DNA from: Lachnospiraceae bacterium
GTDB taxonomy: Bacteria > Bacillota > Clostridia > Lachnospirales > Lachnospiraceae
DNA length: 5,210 nucleotides
Assembly (NCBI GenBank): GCA_900769175.1
Contig: CAAGFP010000214.1
Location: 1-5,210 of the forward strand
Direction: 5' to 3'
Part shown: in pieces, positions 1 through 4,961 of the stretch
Numbering within the stretch: position 1 is the stretch's first letter
Layout: every line of letters starts with the position of its first letter
Position numbers and translations under genes: made by a program
Notes under the pieces: generated by a model
The model's input: only the letters and a program-made list of their open reading frames with translations
Databases searched by the model: none
Told to the model about the DNA's origin: nothing

Positions 1-10
1 CTTCCGATCT
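1..10. other. Probable residual Illumina adapter at contig edge
   Basis: The first ten bases, CTTCCGATCT, are identical to the 3' end of the standard Illumina TruSeq-type adapter; the reverse complement AGATCGGAAG is the usual adapter-trimming prefix. Read through the adjoining putP frame, these bases would add Arg-Ser-Glu exactly where the conserved symporter sequence stops matching expectation. I infer untrimmed adapter at a contig end, with genomic sequence starting at about base 11. A chance ten-base match is possible but unlikely at this exact position. Confidence 0.8.
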
Positions 11-232
11 CACACCTGATAAGTATGCTACACCAGGAAGACCCATTAAAAGCCAGCTTGACATATCTGATGCTTCAGCTGACATAGCCGTAACGAACGG
101 TCCTAATTTTCTTCCTCCAAGATAAAAGTCTTCAGTATTTGAATTGTTCTTACTGAAAACAAAACCGATTGCAAGCATTACCAGAAGGTAAATAACTATT
201 GCCGCAACAATGAAAAAGTTGTTTGTAATCAT
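1..232 (-). CDS. putP: Sodium/proline symporter PutP, N-terminal fragment (partial at window edge)
   Basis: This is the start of a sodium:solute symporter (SSS family) of the PutP type, which imports proline with Na+ across the cytoplasmic membrane. Only 74 trustworthy codons are present; the three after them come from the suspected adapter. Residues about 6-27 form a first membrane helix. FYLGGRKLGPFVTAMS (36-51) then leads into the hallmark SAEASDMSSWLLMGLPG (51-67), which contains D56, equivalent to the Na+-site Asp55 of E. coli PutP. The ATG at 232 follows a GAGG ribosome site (238-241) at 5 bp. It lies 39 bp downstream of dapL on the same strand with no terminator between, so it is probably the last visible gene of the glnA-dapL operon. 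SSS members vary in substrate, but this motif is typical of proline carriers; proline specificity is inferred from it. Confidence 0.8.
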   Translation of the reverse strand, partial: MITNNFFIVAAIVIYLLVMLAIGFVFSKNNSNTEDFYLGGRKLGPFVTAMSAEASDMSSWLLMGLPGVAYLSGVRSE

Positions 233-271
233 TTTTTCCTCTTTTCTAACACATAATTATTTGATATAAAT

Positions 272-1459
272 CTATTTTCCAAGCATCTCTTTAAATCGAC
301 GCATGGCTTCTATTGTGTTTTCCTTATCGCCAAAGGCTGTAAGTCTGAACCATCCTTTACCGTTCTCTCCAAAGCCTTCACCCGGGGTACCTACTACATA
401 TATTGTATTTAGCATGTAATCAAAGAACTCCCAGCTTGACTTATTGTCAGGACATTTAAACCAGATATACGGTGAATTGATTCCGCCTGTGTATTTTACA
501 CCGCATTCATCCATTGTCTTTGCGATAATTCTTGCATTTTCCTGATAGTATTTAAGATTTTCTTTAATCTGCTTTAATCCTTCTTCGGAAAATACTGCGG
601 CAAGTCCGCACTGTACAGGATATGAAACTCCGTTGAACTTTGTTGACTGGCGTCTGTACCAGAGTTTATAAATATTTGTTCCGTCGATTTCAAGTTCCTT
701 AGGGATTACTGTATATCCACATCTGGTTCCCGTAAATCCTGCAGTCTTTGAAAGTGAACACATTTCAATTGCACACTTTCTTGCACCTTCGATTTCAAAA
801 ATCGATCTTGGTATATTTTCTTCTGTAATAAATGCTTCATATGCCGCATCATAGAAAATAACCGCATTATTGTTAATTGCATAATCAACCCATGCCTTAA
901 GCTGTTCTTTATTCATAGCGGCTCCGGTAGGGTTATTAGGTGAACAAAGATATATTAAATCCGCATGCACAGAAGGATCAGGGCTTGCATTAAAGCCGTT
1001 ATTCTCATTTGCATCGGCATAAATTATCTTACGGCCACCCATTATATTTGTATCCACATACACAGGATATACCGGGTCTGTTACAAGAACTACGTTGTCT
1101 TTGTCAAAAATATCAGTAATGTTTCCGGCGTCGGATTTTGCACCGTCATTAATTAATATCTCATCCTTATCAACATCGACTCCGAATGTCTTGTAATAAT
1201 CGGATACAGCCTGACGTGCGAATTCATATCCCTCATAATCGGGGTATCCTTTGAAAGTTTCTTTCTTAGAAAGCTCGTCGCATCCCTTTTTCATAGCCTC
1301 AACTACTATTGGAGCCAAAGGTCTTGTTACATCTCCAATACCAAGTCTGATTAAAGGCTTGTCGGGGTTTTCCTTTGTAAATTCGTTAACTCTTTTTGAA
1401 ATTTCGGCAAAGAGATAACTCGGTACAAGGTTTTCAAAGTTTTTGTTTACTTTTGCCAT
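272..1459 (-). CDS. dapL: LL-diaminopimelate aminotransferase (DapL)
   Basis: A PLP-dependent class I/II aminotransferase (EC 2.6.1.83). DapL converts tetrahydrodipicolinate plus glutamate directly to LL-diaminopimelate plus 2-oxoglutarate, bypassing the succinylase/acetylase steps to lysine and peptidoglycan precursors. The 395 residues are close to the family's usual length of about 400-410. Visible signatures are the N-terminal LGIGDVTRPL (39-48), NDGAKSD (104-110), the cofactor Asn in SPNNPTG (173-179, N176), the ring-nitrogen Asp and Tyr in YDAAYEAF (D204, Y207), the Schiff-base lysine in SLSKTAGFTGTR (K238) with phosphate-binding R246, and the carboxylate-binding Arg of GWFRLTAFG (R372). 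The start is fixed by GAGGAG at 1467-1472, 7 bp upstream. It lies 29 bp after the ANTAR regulator and 39 bp before putP. Its glutamate dependence fits a nitrogen-responsive operon, but that regulation is inferred. Confidence 0.93.
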   Translation of the reverse strand: MAKVNKNFENLVPSYLFAEISKRVNEFTKENPDKPLIRLGIGDVTRPLAPIVVEAMKKGCDELSKKETFKGYPDYEGYEFARQAVSDYYKTFGVDVDKDEILINDGAKSDAGNITDIFDKDNVVLVTDPVYPVYVDTNIMGGRKIIYADANENNGFNASPDPSVHADLIYLCSPNNPTGAAMNKEQLKAWVDYAINNNAVIFYDAAYEAFITEENIPRSIFEIEGARKCAIEMCSLSKTAGFTGTRCGYTVIPKELEIDGTNIYKLWYRRQSTKFNGVSYPVQCGLAAVFSEEGLKQIKENLKYYQENARIIAKTMDECGVKYTGGINSPYIWFKCPDNKSSWEFFDYMLNTIYVVGTPGEGFGENGKGWFRLTAFGDKENTIEAMRRFKEMLGK

Positions 1460-1488
1460 TTTTCATCTCCTCATCTAAGCTAAATCGC

Positions 1489-2073
1489 CTAGTCTTCAAG
1501 GTCATCGATGATCTCCCTTGCAGCTTCACGCTTAGTGATGCGCCTCTCCATTGCGTGATGCTCTATCATATGATGGGCCTCCTCTTCAGTTACCTTCTTT
1601 TTATCTATAATAAGCCACTTAGCGTGGTTTATCATTCTGATATCAGCCATCTTTTCTTCAAGCGTTCTGTTCTTCTTCTCCATCCTTTTAATCTTTGCTG
1701 ATGTAGCACTTAAAAGTCTCATAGAAGAATAAACAACCGGCTTTGTACTAGGCTTTGAAATTGTTACGATTCCCGCATCTATTACCTGGTATGTAATCTG
1801 ATCATAGAGTTCGTCCTTTACAAGAAGCATGATACACATCGGTGAATCGGCATAATCAAGTGCCAATTCAACACCAAAATCATCAGGCATCGGTGTATTT
1901 ATTACTAAAATGTCATATGGTCCCGACACAAGCATACGTCTTGCTTCCCCACATGAATTGGCTCTGCATACAGGATAAAACTCTTTCTGTGGCAATAAAT
2001 CAACCATGAAATCATATATTTTATCTGAACCCGTTACTATCAAAACAGAACGGACATCTACATTAAGTGACAT
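1489..2073 (-). CDS. ANTAR-domain antiterminator with degenerate receiver domain (NitR-like)
   Basis: A 194-residue two-domain cytoplasmic regulator. Residues about 8-125 have a CheY-like receiver fold pattern; 126-142 look like a coiled-coil linker; about 140-193 form an ANTAR RNA-binding domain (KWLIIDKKKVTEEEAHHMIEHHA...RITKREAAREII). ANTAR proteins bind paired hexaloop stem-loops in leader RNA and prevent termination. The receiver looks unable to take phosphate: the acidic pair is T14-G15, the phospho-acceptor Asp is Asn59 (VINTPMPDDFG) and the switch Thr/Ser is Leu/Val (84-85), although Lys107 of the KP motif remains. Control by ligand or protein contact is therefore more likely than by a kinase. 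The start is supported by AGAGG about 6 bp upstream. It lies 32 bp after the glutamine synthetase gene, the arrangement known from glnA-nitR of solventogenic clostridia, so it probably controls nitrogen genes. I could not find its RNA target in the window. Confidence 0.88.
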   Translation of the reverse strand: MSLNVDVRSVLIVTGSDKIYDFMVDLLPQKEFYPVCRANSCGEARRMLVSGPYDILVINTPMPDDFGVELALDYADSPMCIMLLVKDELYDQITYQVIDAGIVTISKPSTKPVVYSSMRLLSATSAKIKRMEKKNRTLEEKMADIRMINHAKWLIIDKKKVTEEEAHHMIEHHAMERRITKREAAREIIDDLED

Positions 2074-2105
2074 ATCTGACCTCTGATCCTAACACATGGT
2101 TGATT

Positions 2106-3308
2106 CTACAATAGATTTAACACTGCCTTATTAATTACAGAGTTGATAAATGGACTATTTGCAGCAATTTCCCTTGCGTTTTCAAGGCTTTCAGGCAGCT
2201 TTTTCAATTTGTCTTTTACACTCTTGTCTGCATCCTTAATGTTAATGTTGCATGGTTCAGGAAGTTCAAGATTTTTCTTGATTCCATCAAGTCCTGCATA
2301 AATCAATACAGCAAATGCAAGATATGGATTTGCACAAGGATCAGGACTTCTAAGCTCAAATCTCTTATTGTTGTTTCGTCTCTCAGGAATACGAATAAGC
2401 TGTGAGCGGTTTTCCTTTGTCCATGTGACATACTTAGGAGCTGTGTGCTCTCCAAGTCTTTTATATGAATCTTCCTTTGTATTTAAAAATGCAGTGATTT
2501 CGCATATGTGCTCCATAACACCTGCCATGAATTTCTCGTTATATGATTCTTCGCCCTCACCTTTAACAGAAATATTAATGTGGAGTCCATTACCCGGCTT
2601 ATCAGAAATAGGCTTTGGTGAAAAGTCTGCATATAATCCGTTATGAAGTGCTGCAGCCTTAACTACAGATACAAAGTTCATAGCATTGTCTGCTGCCGTA
2701 ATTGCATCGGCATATCTGAAATCAATCTCATTCTGTCCAGGACCATCAAGATGGAGCGAGCTCTCAGGATTTATTCCCATCTCAAGAAGAGTAAGGCATA
2801 TTTCCCTACGTACATTTTCTCCCTTATCTTCCGGAGCAACATCCATATATCCTGCATTATCAAATGGAATATTTGTCCTATTGCCGTTTTCATCTGTCTT
2901 AAATAAATAGAACTCAAATTCAGTACCAAACTGTACCGTAAGTCCCATTGATTTTGCTTCCTTAACAGCATTTTCAAGGATTTTTCTTGTATCTAACTCA
3001 AATGGAGTTCCGTCAGGATATTTAATGTTACAGAACATTCTGATTACCTTTCCCTGTGCCGGTCTCCACGGAAGTACGTTGAGAGTTTTTGAAATCGGGT
3101 GAAGCATTAAGTCTGTCTTAAGCTCATTTCCAAATCCATCTATTGCGTATGCGTCGAAAGAAATGCCCTCATCAAATGCTCTGTCGATTTCCGAAGGTGA
3201 AATCGAAATGTTCTTCTGCTTACCGTTAATATCGCAGAAAGCAAGCCTGATGAATTTAACATCTTCCTGTTCAATAAACTCTTTTACTTCTTCTTTTGAA
3301 TAATTCAT
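2106..3308 (-). CDS. glnA: Glutamine synthetase type I homologue, short and divergent
   Basis: A GlnA-family ligase. Canonical members make glutamine from glutamate, ammonia and ATP as cytoplasmic dodecamers. At 400 residues it is shorter than the usual 440-470; the C-terminal arm that locks the two hexamer rings together is mostly missing. The beta-grasp domain (about 15-100) has CDINGKQKNISI and FDAYAIDGF. The catalytic domain has TEFEFYLF (E130, E132), GYMDVAPEDKGENVRRE, GQNEIDF (E194), GNGLHINIS (H243), SYKRL (R284), NRSQLIRIP (R301, R306) and FELRSPDPCANPYLAF (E318, R320). Compared by eye with canonical enzymes, a metal-ligand Glu is Leu187 (with Asp188 beside it), the loop Glu327 is Thr289, the loop Asn264 is Pro238, FDGSS is FDAYA, the feedback Arg62 is Asn61, and the adenylylation Tyr is absent. 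Either a divergent glutamine synthetase or a related gamma-glutamyl ligase is possible. The start follows GGAG about 8 bp upstream. It is the first gene of the putative operon. Confidence 0.85.
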   Translation of the reverse strand: MNYSKEEVKEFIEQEDVKFIRLAFCDINGKQKNISISPSEIDRAFDEGISFDAYAIDGFGNELKTDLMLHPISKTLNVLPWRPAQGKVIRMFCNIKYPDGTPFELDTRKILENAVKEAKSMGLTVQFGTEFEFYLFKTDENGNRTNIPFDNAGYMDVAPEDKGENVRREICLTLLEMGINPESSLHLDGPGQNEIDFRYADAITAADNAMNFVSVVKAAALHNGLYADFSPKPISDKPGNGLHINISVKGEGEESYNEKFMAGVMEHICEITAFLNTKEDSYKRLGEHTAPKYVTWTKENRSQLIRIPERRNNNKRFELRSPDPCANPYLAFAVLIYAGLDGIKKNLELPEPCNINIKDADKSVKDKLKKLPESLENAREIAANSPFINSVINKAVLNLL

Positions 3309-3370
3309 CTTTATTCTCCATTCAAATACTTATTCATCAATCCTTAAATTAACCGCAAAAAGCCTTATAT

Positions 3371-3376
3371 ATTATA
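3371..3376 (-). promoter_or_regulatory. Candidate -10 element for the glnA operon
   Basis: On the minus strand this reads TATAAT, a perfect -10 hexamer, directly preceded by TG, 62 bp upstream of the glnA start codon. No good -35 box lies 16-18 bp upstream (the best is about 3 of 6 matches), so the promoter may need an activator or rely on the -10 region. The predicted leader is roughly 55 nt and A+U-rich, and shows no ANTAR-type double stem-loop or terminator. Confidence 0.5.
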
Positions 3377-3381
3377 CACCA

Positions 3382-3398
3382 AGCATGGCTCATATGCT
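3382..3398. repeat. Inverted repeat upstream of glnA and NUDIX gene
   Basis: AGCAT-GGCTCAT-ATGCT is a 5-bp inverted repeat with a 7-bp centre. It sits just upstream of the glnA -10 box, between the two divergent genes, so it is positioned like an operator that could touch both promoters. The half-sites are short and could occur by chance in A+T-rich DNA. The NUDIX promoter side (about 3396-3412, TATTATTATATT-like) is A+T-rich, but I cannot assign clear -35/-10 boxes to it. Confidence 0.3.
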
Positions 3399-3427
3399 AT
3401 TATTATATTGTATTTAGGAGCGTACAG

Positions 3428-3910
3428 ATGAAAAAAACGACACTGGGATATATAGAATATAATGAAAAATACTTAATGCTTTACAGAAATGTCGACAAAT
3501 CAGACGGAAGCCTTGGAAAGTGGCTCGGAGTAGGCGGAAAATTAGAACAAGGTGAAACAAGTGATGAGTGTTTTATCCGCGAAGTGCAGGAGGAAACAGG
3601 TATTTTCCTTTCTGATAATGATGTTACACTTCGCGGTATTGTTGACTTTAAATCTGATAATTTTGAGAATGAACGGATGTATTTATACACCGCTAAAGTT
3701 ACATCTGACTACTATAATGAAGACTGCAACGAAGGGAATCTTAAGTGGGTTGATAAGAAAGACATTTTAAGCCTGAATATGTGGGAAGGCGACCATGTCT
3801 TTATTAAAAAGCTGCTTTCTGAGTGTCCATACTTCGAATTAAGTCTTATATATGGCGGTAAGTCAGGTGAAACTCTTTTAAGAGTTGATGAGTGTCTCAT
3901 TTTTAACTAA
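3428..3910 (+). CDS. NUDIX hydrolase, MutT/8-oxo-dGTP diphosphatase-like
   Basis: A 160-residue cytoplasmic NUDIX pyrophosphohydrolase. The Nudix box is perfect: G37-x5-E43-x7-R51-E52-V53-x-E55-E56-x-G58-I59, which supplies the Mg2+-binding glutamates. The preceding KWLGVGGKLEQGE and the N-terminal TTLGYIEYNEKYLMLYR resemble Firmicutes proteins annotated as 8-oxo-dGTP diphosphatases, which clean oxidised nucleotides from the pool. The exact substrate cannot be read from sequence. The start is set by AGGAG (3416-3420) 7 bp upstream of the ATG. It is transcribed divergently from glnA, and its TAA overlaps tail-to-tail by 4 nt with the stop of the DUF2812 gene. It appears to be a single-gene unit, with no visible functional tie to either neighbour. 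Confidence 0.92.
   Translation: MKKTTLGYIEYNEKYLMLYRNVDKSDGSLGKWLGVGGKLEQGETSDECFIREVQEETGIFLSDNDVTLRGIVDFKSDNFENERMYLYTAKVTSDYYNEDCNEGNLKWVDKKDILSLNMWEGDHVFIKKLLSECPYFELSLIYGGKSGETLLRVDECLIFN
3888..3904 (+). terminator. Possible compact terminator inside the NUDIX 3' end
   Basis: ATGAG-TGT-CTCAT forms a 5-bp stem with a 3-nt loop, running directly into five T residues on the plus strand, just before the NUDIX stop codon. Immediately upstream, AACTCT-TTTA-AGAGTT (3871-3886) forms another 6-bp hairpin. Since the genes converge with overlapping stops, a terminator would have to lie inside coding sequence. The stem is short and weak, so the call is tentative. Confidence 0.3.
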
Positions 3911-4449
3911 CGTTTTAATGATTTTTTAAGCTTTGAAAATTTAATAACCGTACGAAAAATCAGGAGTACGTATAATACAAATATTAATGCCCAGAATATT
4001 TTATATCCGATACTGTATATCCCTGTAATTGCATGTAAAGTATACGGTATGACGATAAGTAAAAAGATTACTGCTATTGGTAATAATCGTTTCTTAAGTA
4101 CATTAATGATAACTTCTATTCTCGATTCATTATCAGAAAAGATTTCTCCTTCATTCTCATTTTCAGCTGCAGACGCACTCTTTCTGAAATACAGCCATCC
4201 AACACACTTACCCGTATATTCCCATCCGAAATCATCCATTATCTTCATATAATCAGGGTTCTCAGTATTATCTTTAAAATCAAGACGATAGATCACATCT
4301 TCCGGCTCACATTTTTCAAATTTATAAAAGCATGGCGGAACCATTTTTACAAGCTTCCATCCTTCATTATGCATCTCTCTAAGCCATATTTCCTCTTCAA
4401 TATAATCTGCTATGGTAAAAAATCTAATCTTTAACTTTGTTTCGTTCAT
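3907..4449 (-). CDS. DUF2812 domain membrane protein, partner of PadR regulator
   Basis: A 180-residue protein with an N-terminal DUF2812 domain of unknown function (about 5-90). Typical features are EEEIWLREMHNEGWKLVK, FYKFEKCEPEDVIYRLDF and the closing DDFGWEYTGKCVGWLYFRK. A charged linker (about 91-115) is followed by two hydrophobic helices (about 122-141 and 148-168) and a basic tail, so the domain is probably cytoplasmic and membrane-anchored. The start codon overlaps the padR stop in ATGA (4446-4449), with GGAGG just upstream inside padR, indicating translational coupling. PadR-DUF2812 pairs are common in Firmicutes; the working guess is a membrane or envelope-stress sensor/effector controlled with its repressor, but no biochemical function is known to me. 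The 3' end overlaps the NUDIX stop on the opposite strand. Confidence 0.87.
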   Translation of the reverse strand: MNETKLKIRFFTIADYIEEEIWLREMHNEGWKLVKMVPPCFYKFEKCEPEDVIYRLDFKDNTENPDYMKIMDDFGWEYTGKCVGWLYFRKSASAAENENEGEIFSDNESRIEVIINVLKKRLLPIAVIFLLIVIPYTLHAITGIYSIGYKIFWALIFVLYVLLIFRTVIKFSKLKKSLKR

Positions 4450-4763
4450 TTTAAATCCTCCGTAATATTTCTATATAATCGTTTTATTCTATTAATTTCA
4501 ATTTCAAGAATTTCAAGTCCAAGCTCTGTGATTTTATAAAGCTTTCTCTTCTCTTCTTCACTGTAAAATTCTATCAATCCGTCTTTCTCCATTTTAGAAA
4601 GCGTTCCATACATTGTTCCGGGGCTTATTATTACATCTCCATCTGTCATTTCCTTAACTTCCTGCCCTATTCCATATCCGTGATTTGGTGTCTTTAGGCA
4701 AAACAAAATGTAAAATCCGGTTTCGGTCATAGGGACGTAAACTCTTCTGATTTTATTATCCAT
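4446..4763 (-). CDS. PadR-family transcriptional repressor
   Basis: A 105-residue winged-helix regulator. The PadR signatures are clear: MTETGFYILFCLKTPNHGYGI (12-32) and SPGTMYGTLSKMEKDGLIEF (48-67), the latter being the recognition helix and the start of the wing, then RKLYKITELGLEIL and a C-terminal helix (about 85-103) for dimerisation. PadR proteins usually repress their own operon until a ligand or stress releases them. An ATG 18 bp upstream (4781) would give a longer protein, but the GAGGAG ribosome site (4772-4777) lies inside that extension, 8 bp from the ATG at 4763, so the shorter start is chosen. It is coupled to the DUF2812 gene by a 4-nt overlap and preceded by a near-consensus promoter with palindromic sites, which fits autorepression. 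Confidence 0.93.
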   Translation of the reverse strand: MDNKIRRVYVPMTETGFYILFCLKTPNHGYGIGQEVKEMTDGDVIISPGTMYGTLSKMEKDGLIEFYSEEEKRKLYKITELGLEILEIEINRIKRLYRNITEDLK

Positions 4764-4771
4764 ATTGATAT

Positions 4772-4777
4772 CTCCTC
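4772..4777 (-). promoter_or_regulatory. Ribosome binding site deciding the padR start
   Basis: GAGGAG on the minus strand, 8 bp before the ATG at 4763. It rules out the upstream in-frame ATG at 4781, whose frame would translate this site as Arg-Gly-Asp. Confidence 0.85.
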
Positions 4778-4821
4778 GCAATTTTGTTTATATATTGAGT
4801 TGCTATGTATTGCATTTCGAC

Positions 4822-4838
4822 ATATCGAACCTCGATAT
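4822..4838. promoter_or_regulatory. Palindromic operator candidate at the padR transcription start
   Basis: ATATCGA-ACC-TCGATAT is an inverted repeat with 7-bp arms and a 3-bp centre, just downstream of the -10 box and covering the predicted start point. A further TTCGA (4816-4820) pairs with TCGAA (4825-4829), extending the array. Inferred PadR binding site; no binding data. Confidence 0.6.
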
Positions 4839-4840
4839 AG

Positions 4841-4869
4841 ATAATACATCGAAGTTCGATATATGTCAA
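4841..4869 (-). promoter_or_regulatory. Near-consensus sigma-A promoter of padR-DUF2812
   Basis: On the minus strand, a perfect -35 TTGACA (4864-4869) is separated by exactly 17 bp from the -10 TATTAT (4841-4846, 5 of 6 matches). Transcription should begin near 4834, giving a leader of about 70 nt before the padR ATG. A promoter this strong in front of a repressor gene, interleaved with palindromes, suggests it is normally held off by its own product. Confidence 0.8.
4848..4860. promoter_or_regulatory. Palindromic operator candidate within the padR promoter spacer
   Basis: ATCGAA-G-TTCGAT is a perfect 13-bp palindrome with 6-bp arms, lying between the -35 and -10 boxes. Its centre is 24 bp from the centre of the second palindrome, and the two share the ATCGA/TCGAT core. 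A dimer bound here would block RNA polymerase. PadR is the obvious candidate protein, by inference from position. Confidence 0.6.
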
Positions 4870-4888
4870 CACTATTTTTCCTTTTTGG

Positions 4889-4917
4889 TTTACAAACGTT
4901 AACTATCGTGATAATAT
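4889..4917 (+). promoter_or_regulatory. Promoter candidate for the flavoprotein gene
   Basis: TTTACA (4889-4894) is followed after 17 bp by TAATAT (4912-4917), which carries an extended -10 TG one base upstream (4909-4910). The start codon is about 45 bp downstream. It diverges from the padR promoter with 19 bp between the two -35 boxes. The palindromes lie on the padR side, about 30-60 bp upstream of this -35, so co-regulation is possible but not shown. Confidence 0.5.
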
Positions 4918-4961
4918 ACTGATGTTTATATTCATTAACCATGATGTGAAAGGACTATAAT

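Noticed and set aside
1396..1701. Plus-strand 101-codon frame antisense to the dapL/ANTAR junction
   Set aside because: Hydrophobic, cysteine-rich translation of antisense sequence with no start signals; both genes beneath it are convincing.
2074..2105. Possible ANTAR-type hairpin in the gap before the regulator gene (GGATCAGAGGTC region)
   Set aside because: Only a few pairs can form, there is no second hexaloop stem and no terminator; the AGAGG is simply the ribosome site.
2368..2977. Several 68-92-codon open frames inside glnA on both strands
   Set aside because: Out-of-frame shadows of the clearly conserved glutamine synthetase reading frame; no ribosome sites or family motifs.
4764..4781. 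Longer padR start at 4781
   Set aside because: The strong GAGGAG site lies inside the extension and points to the ATG at 4763; PadR homology also begins after that Met.
4895..4903. AACGTT/GTTAAC short palindromes in the flavoprotein promoter
   Set aside because: Six-base palindromes are expected by chance in A+T-rich DNA and they do not resemble the TCGA operator array.
4727..4942. Minus-strand 71-codon open frame across the padR promoter region
   Set aside because: It runs through the promoter, operators and ribosome site and into padR in another frame, has no ribosome site of its own and has no recognisable protein features.
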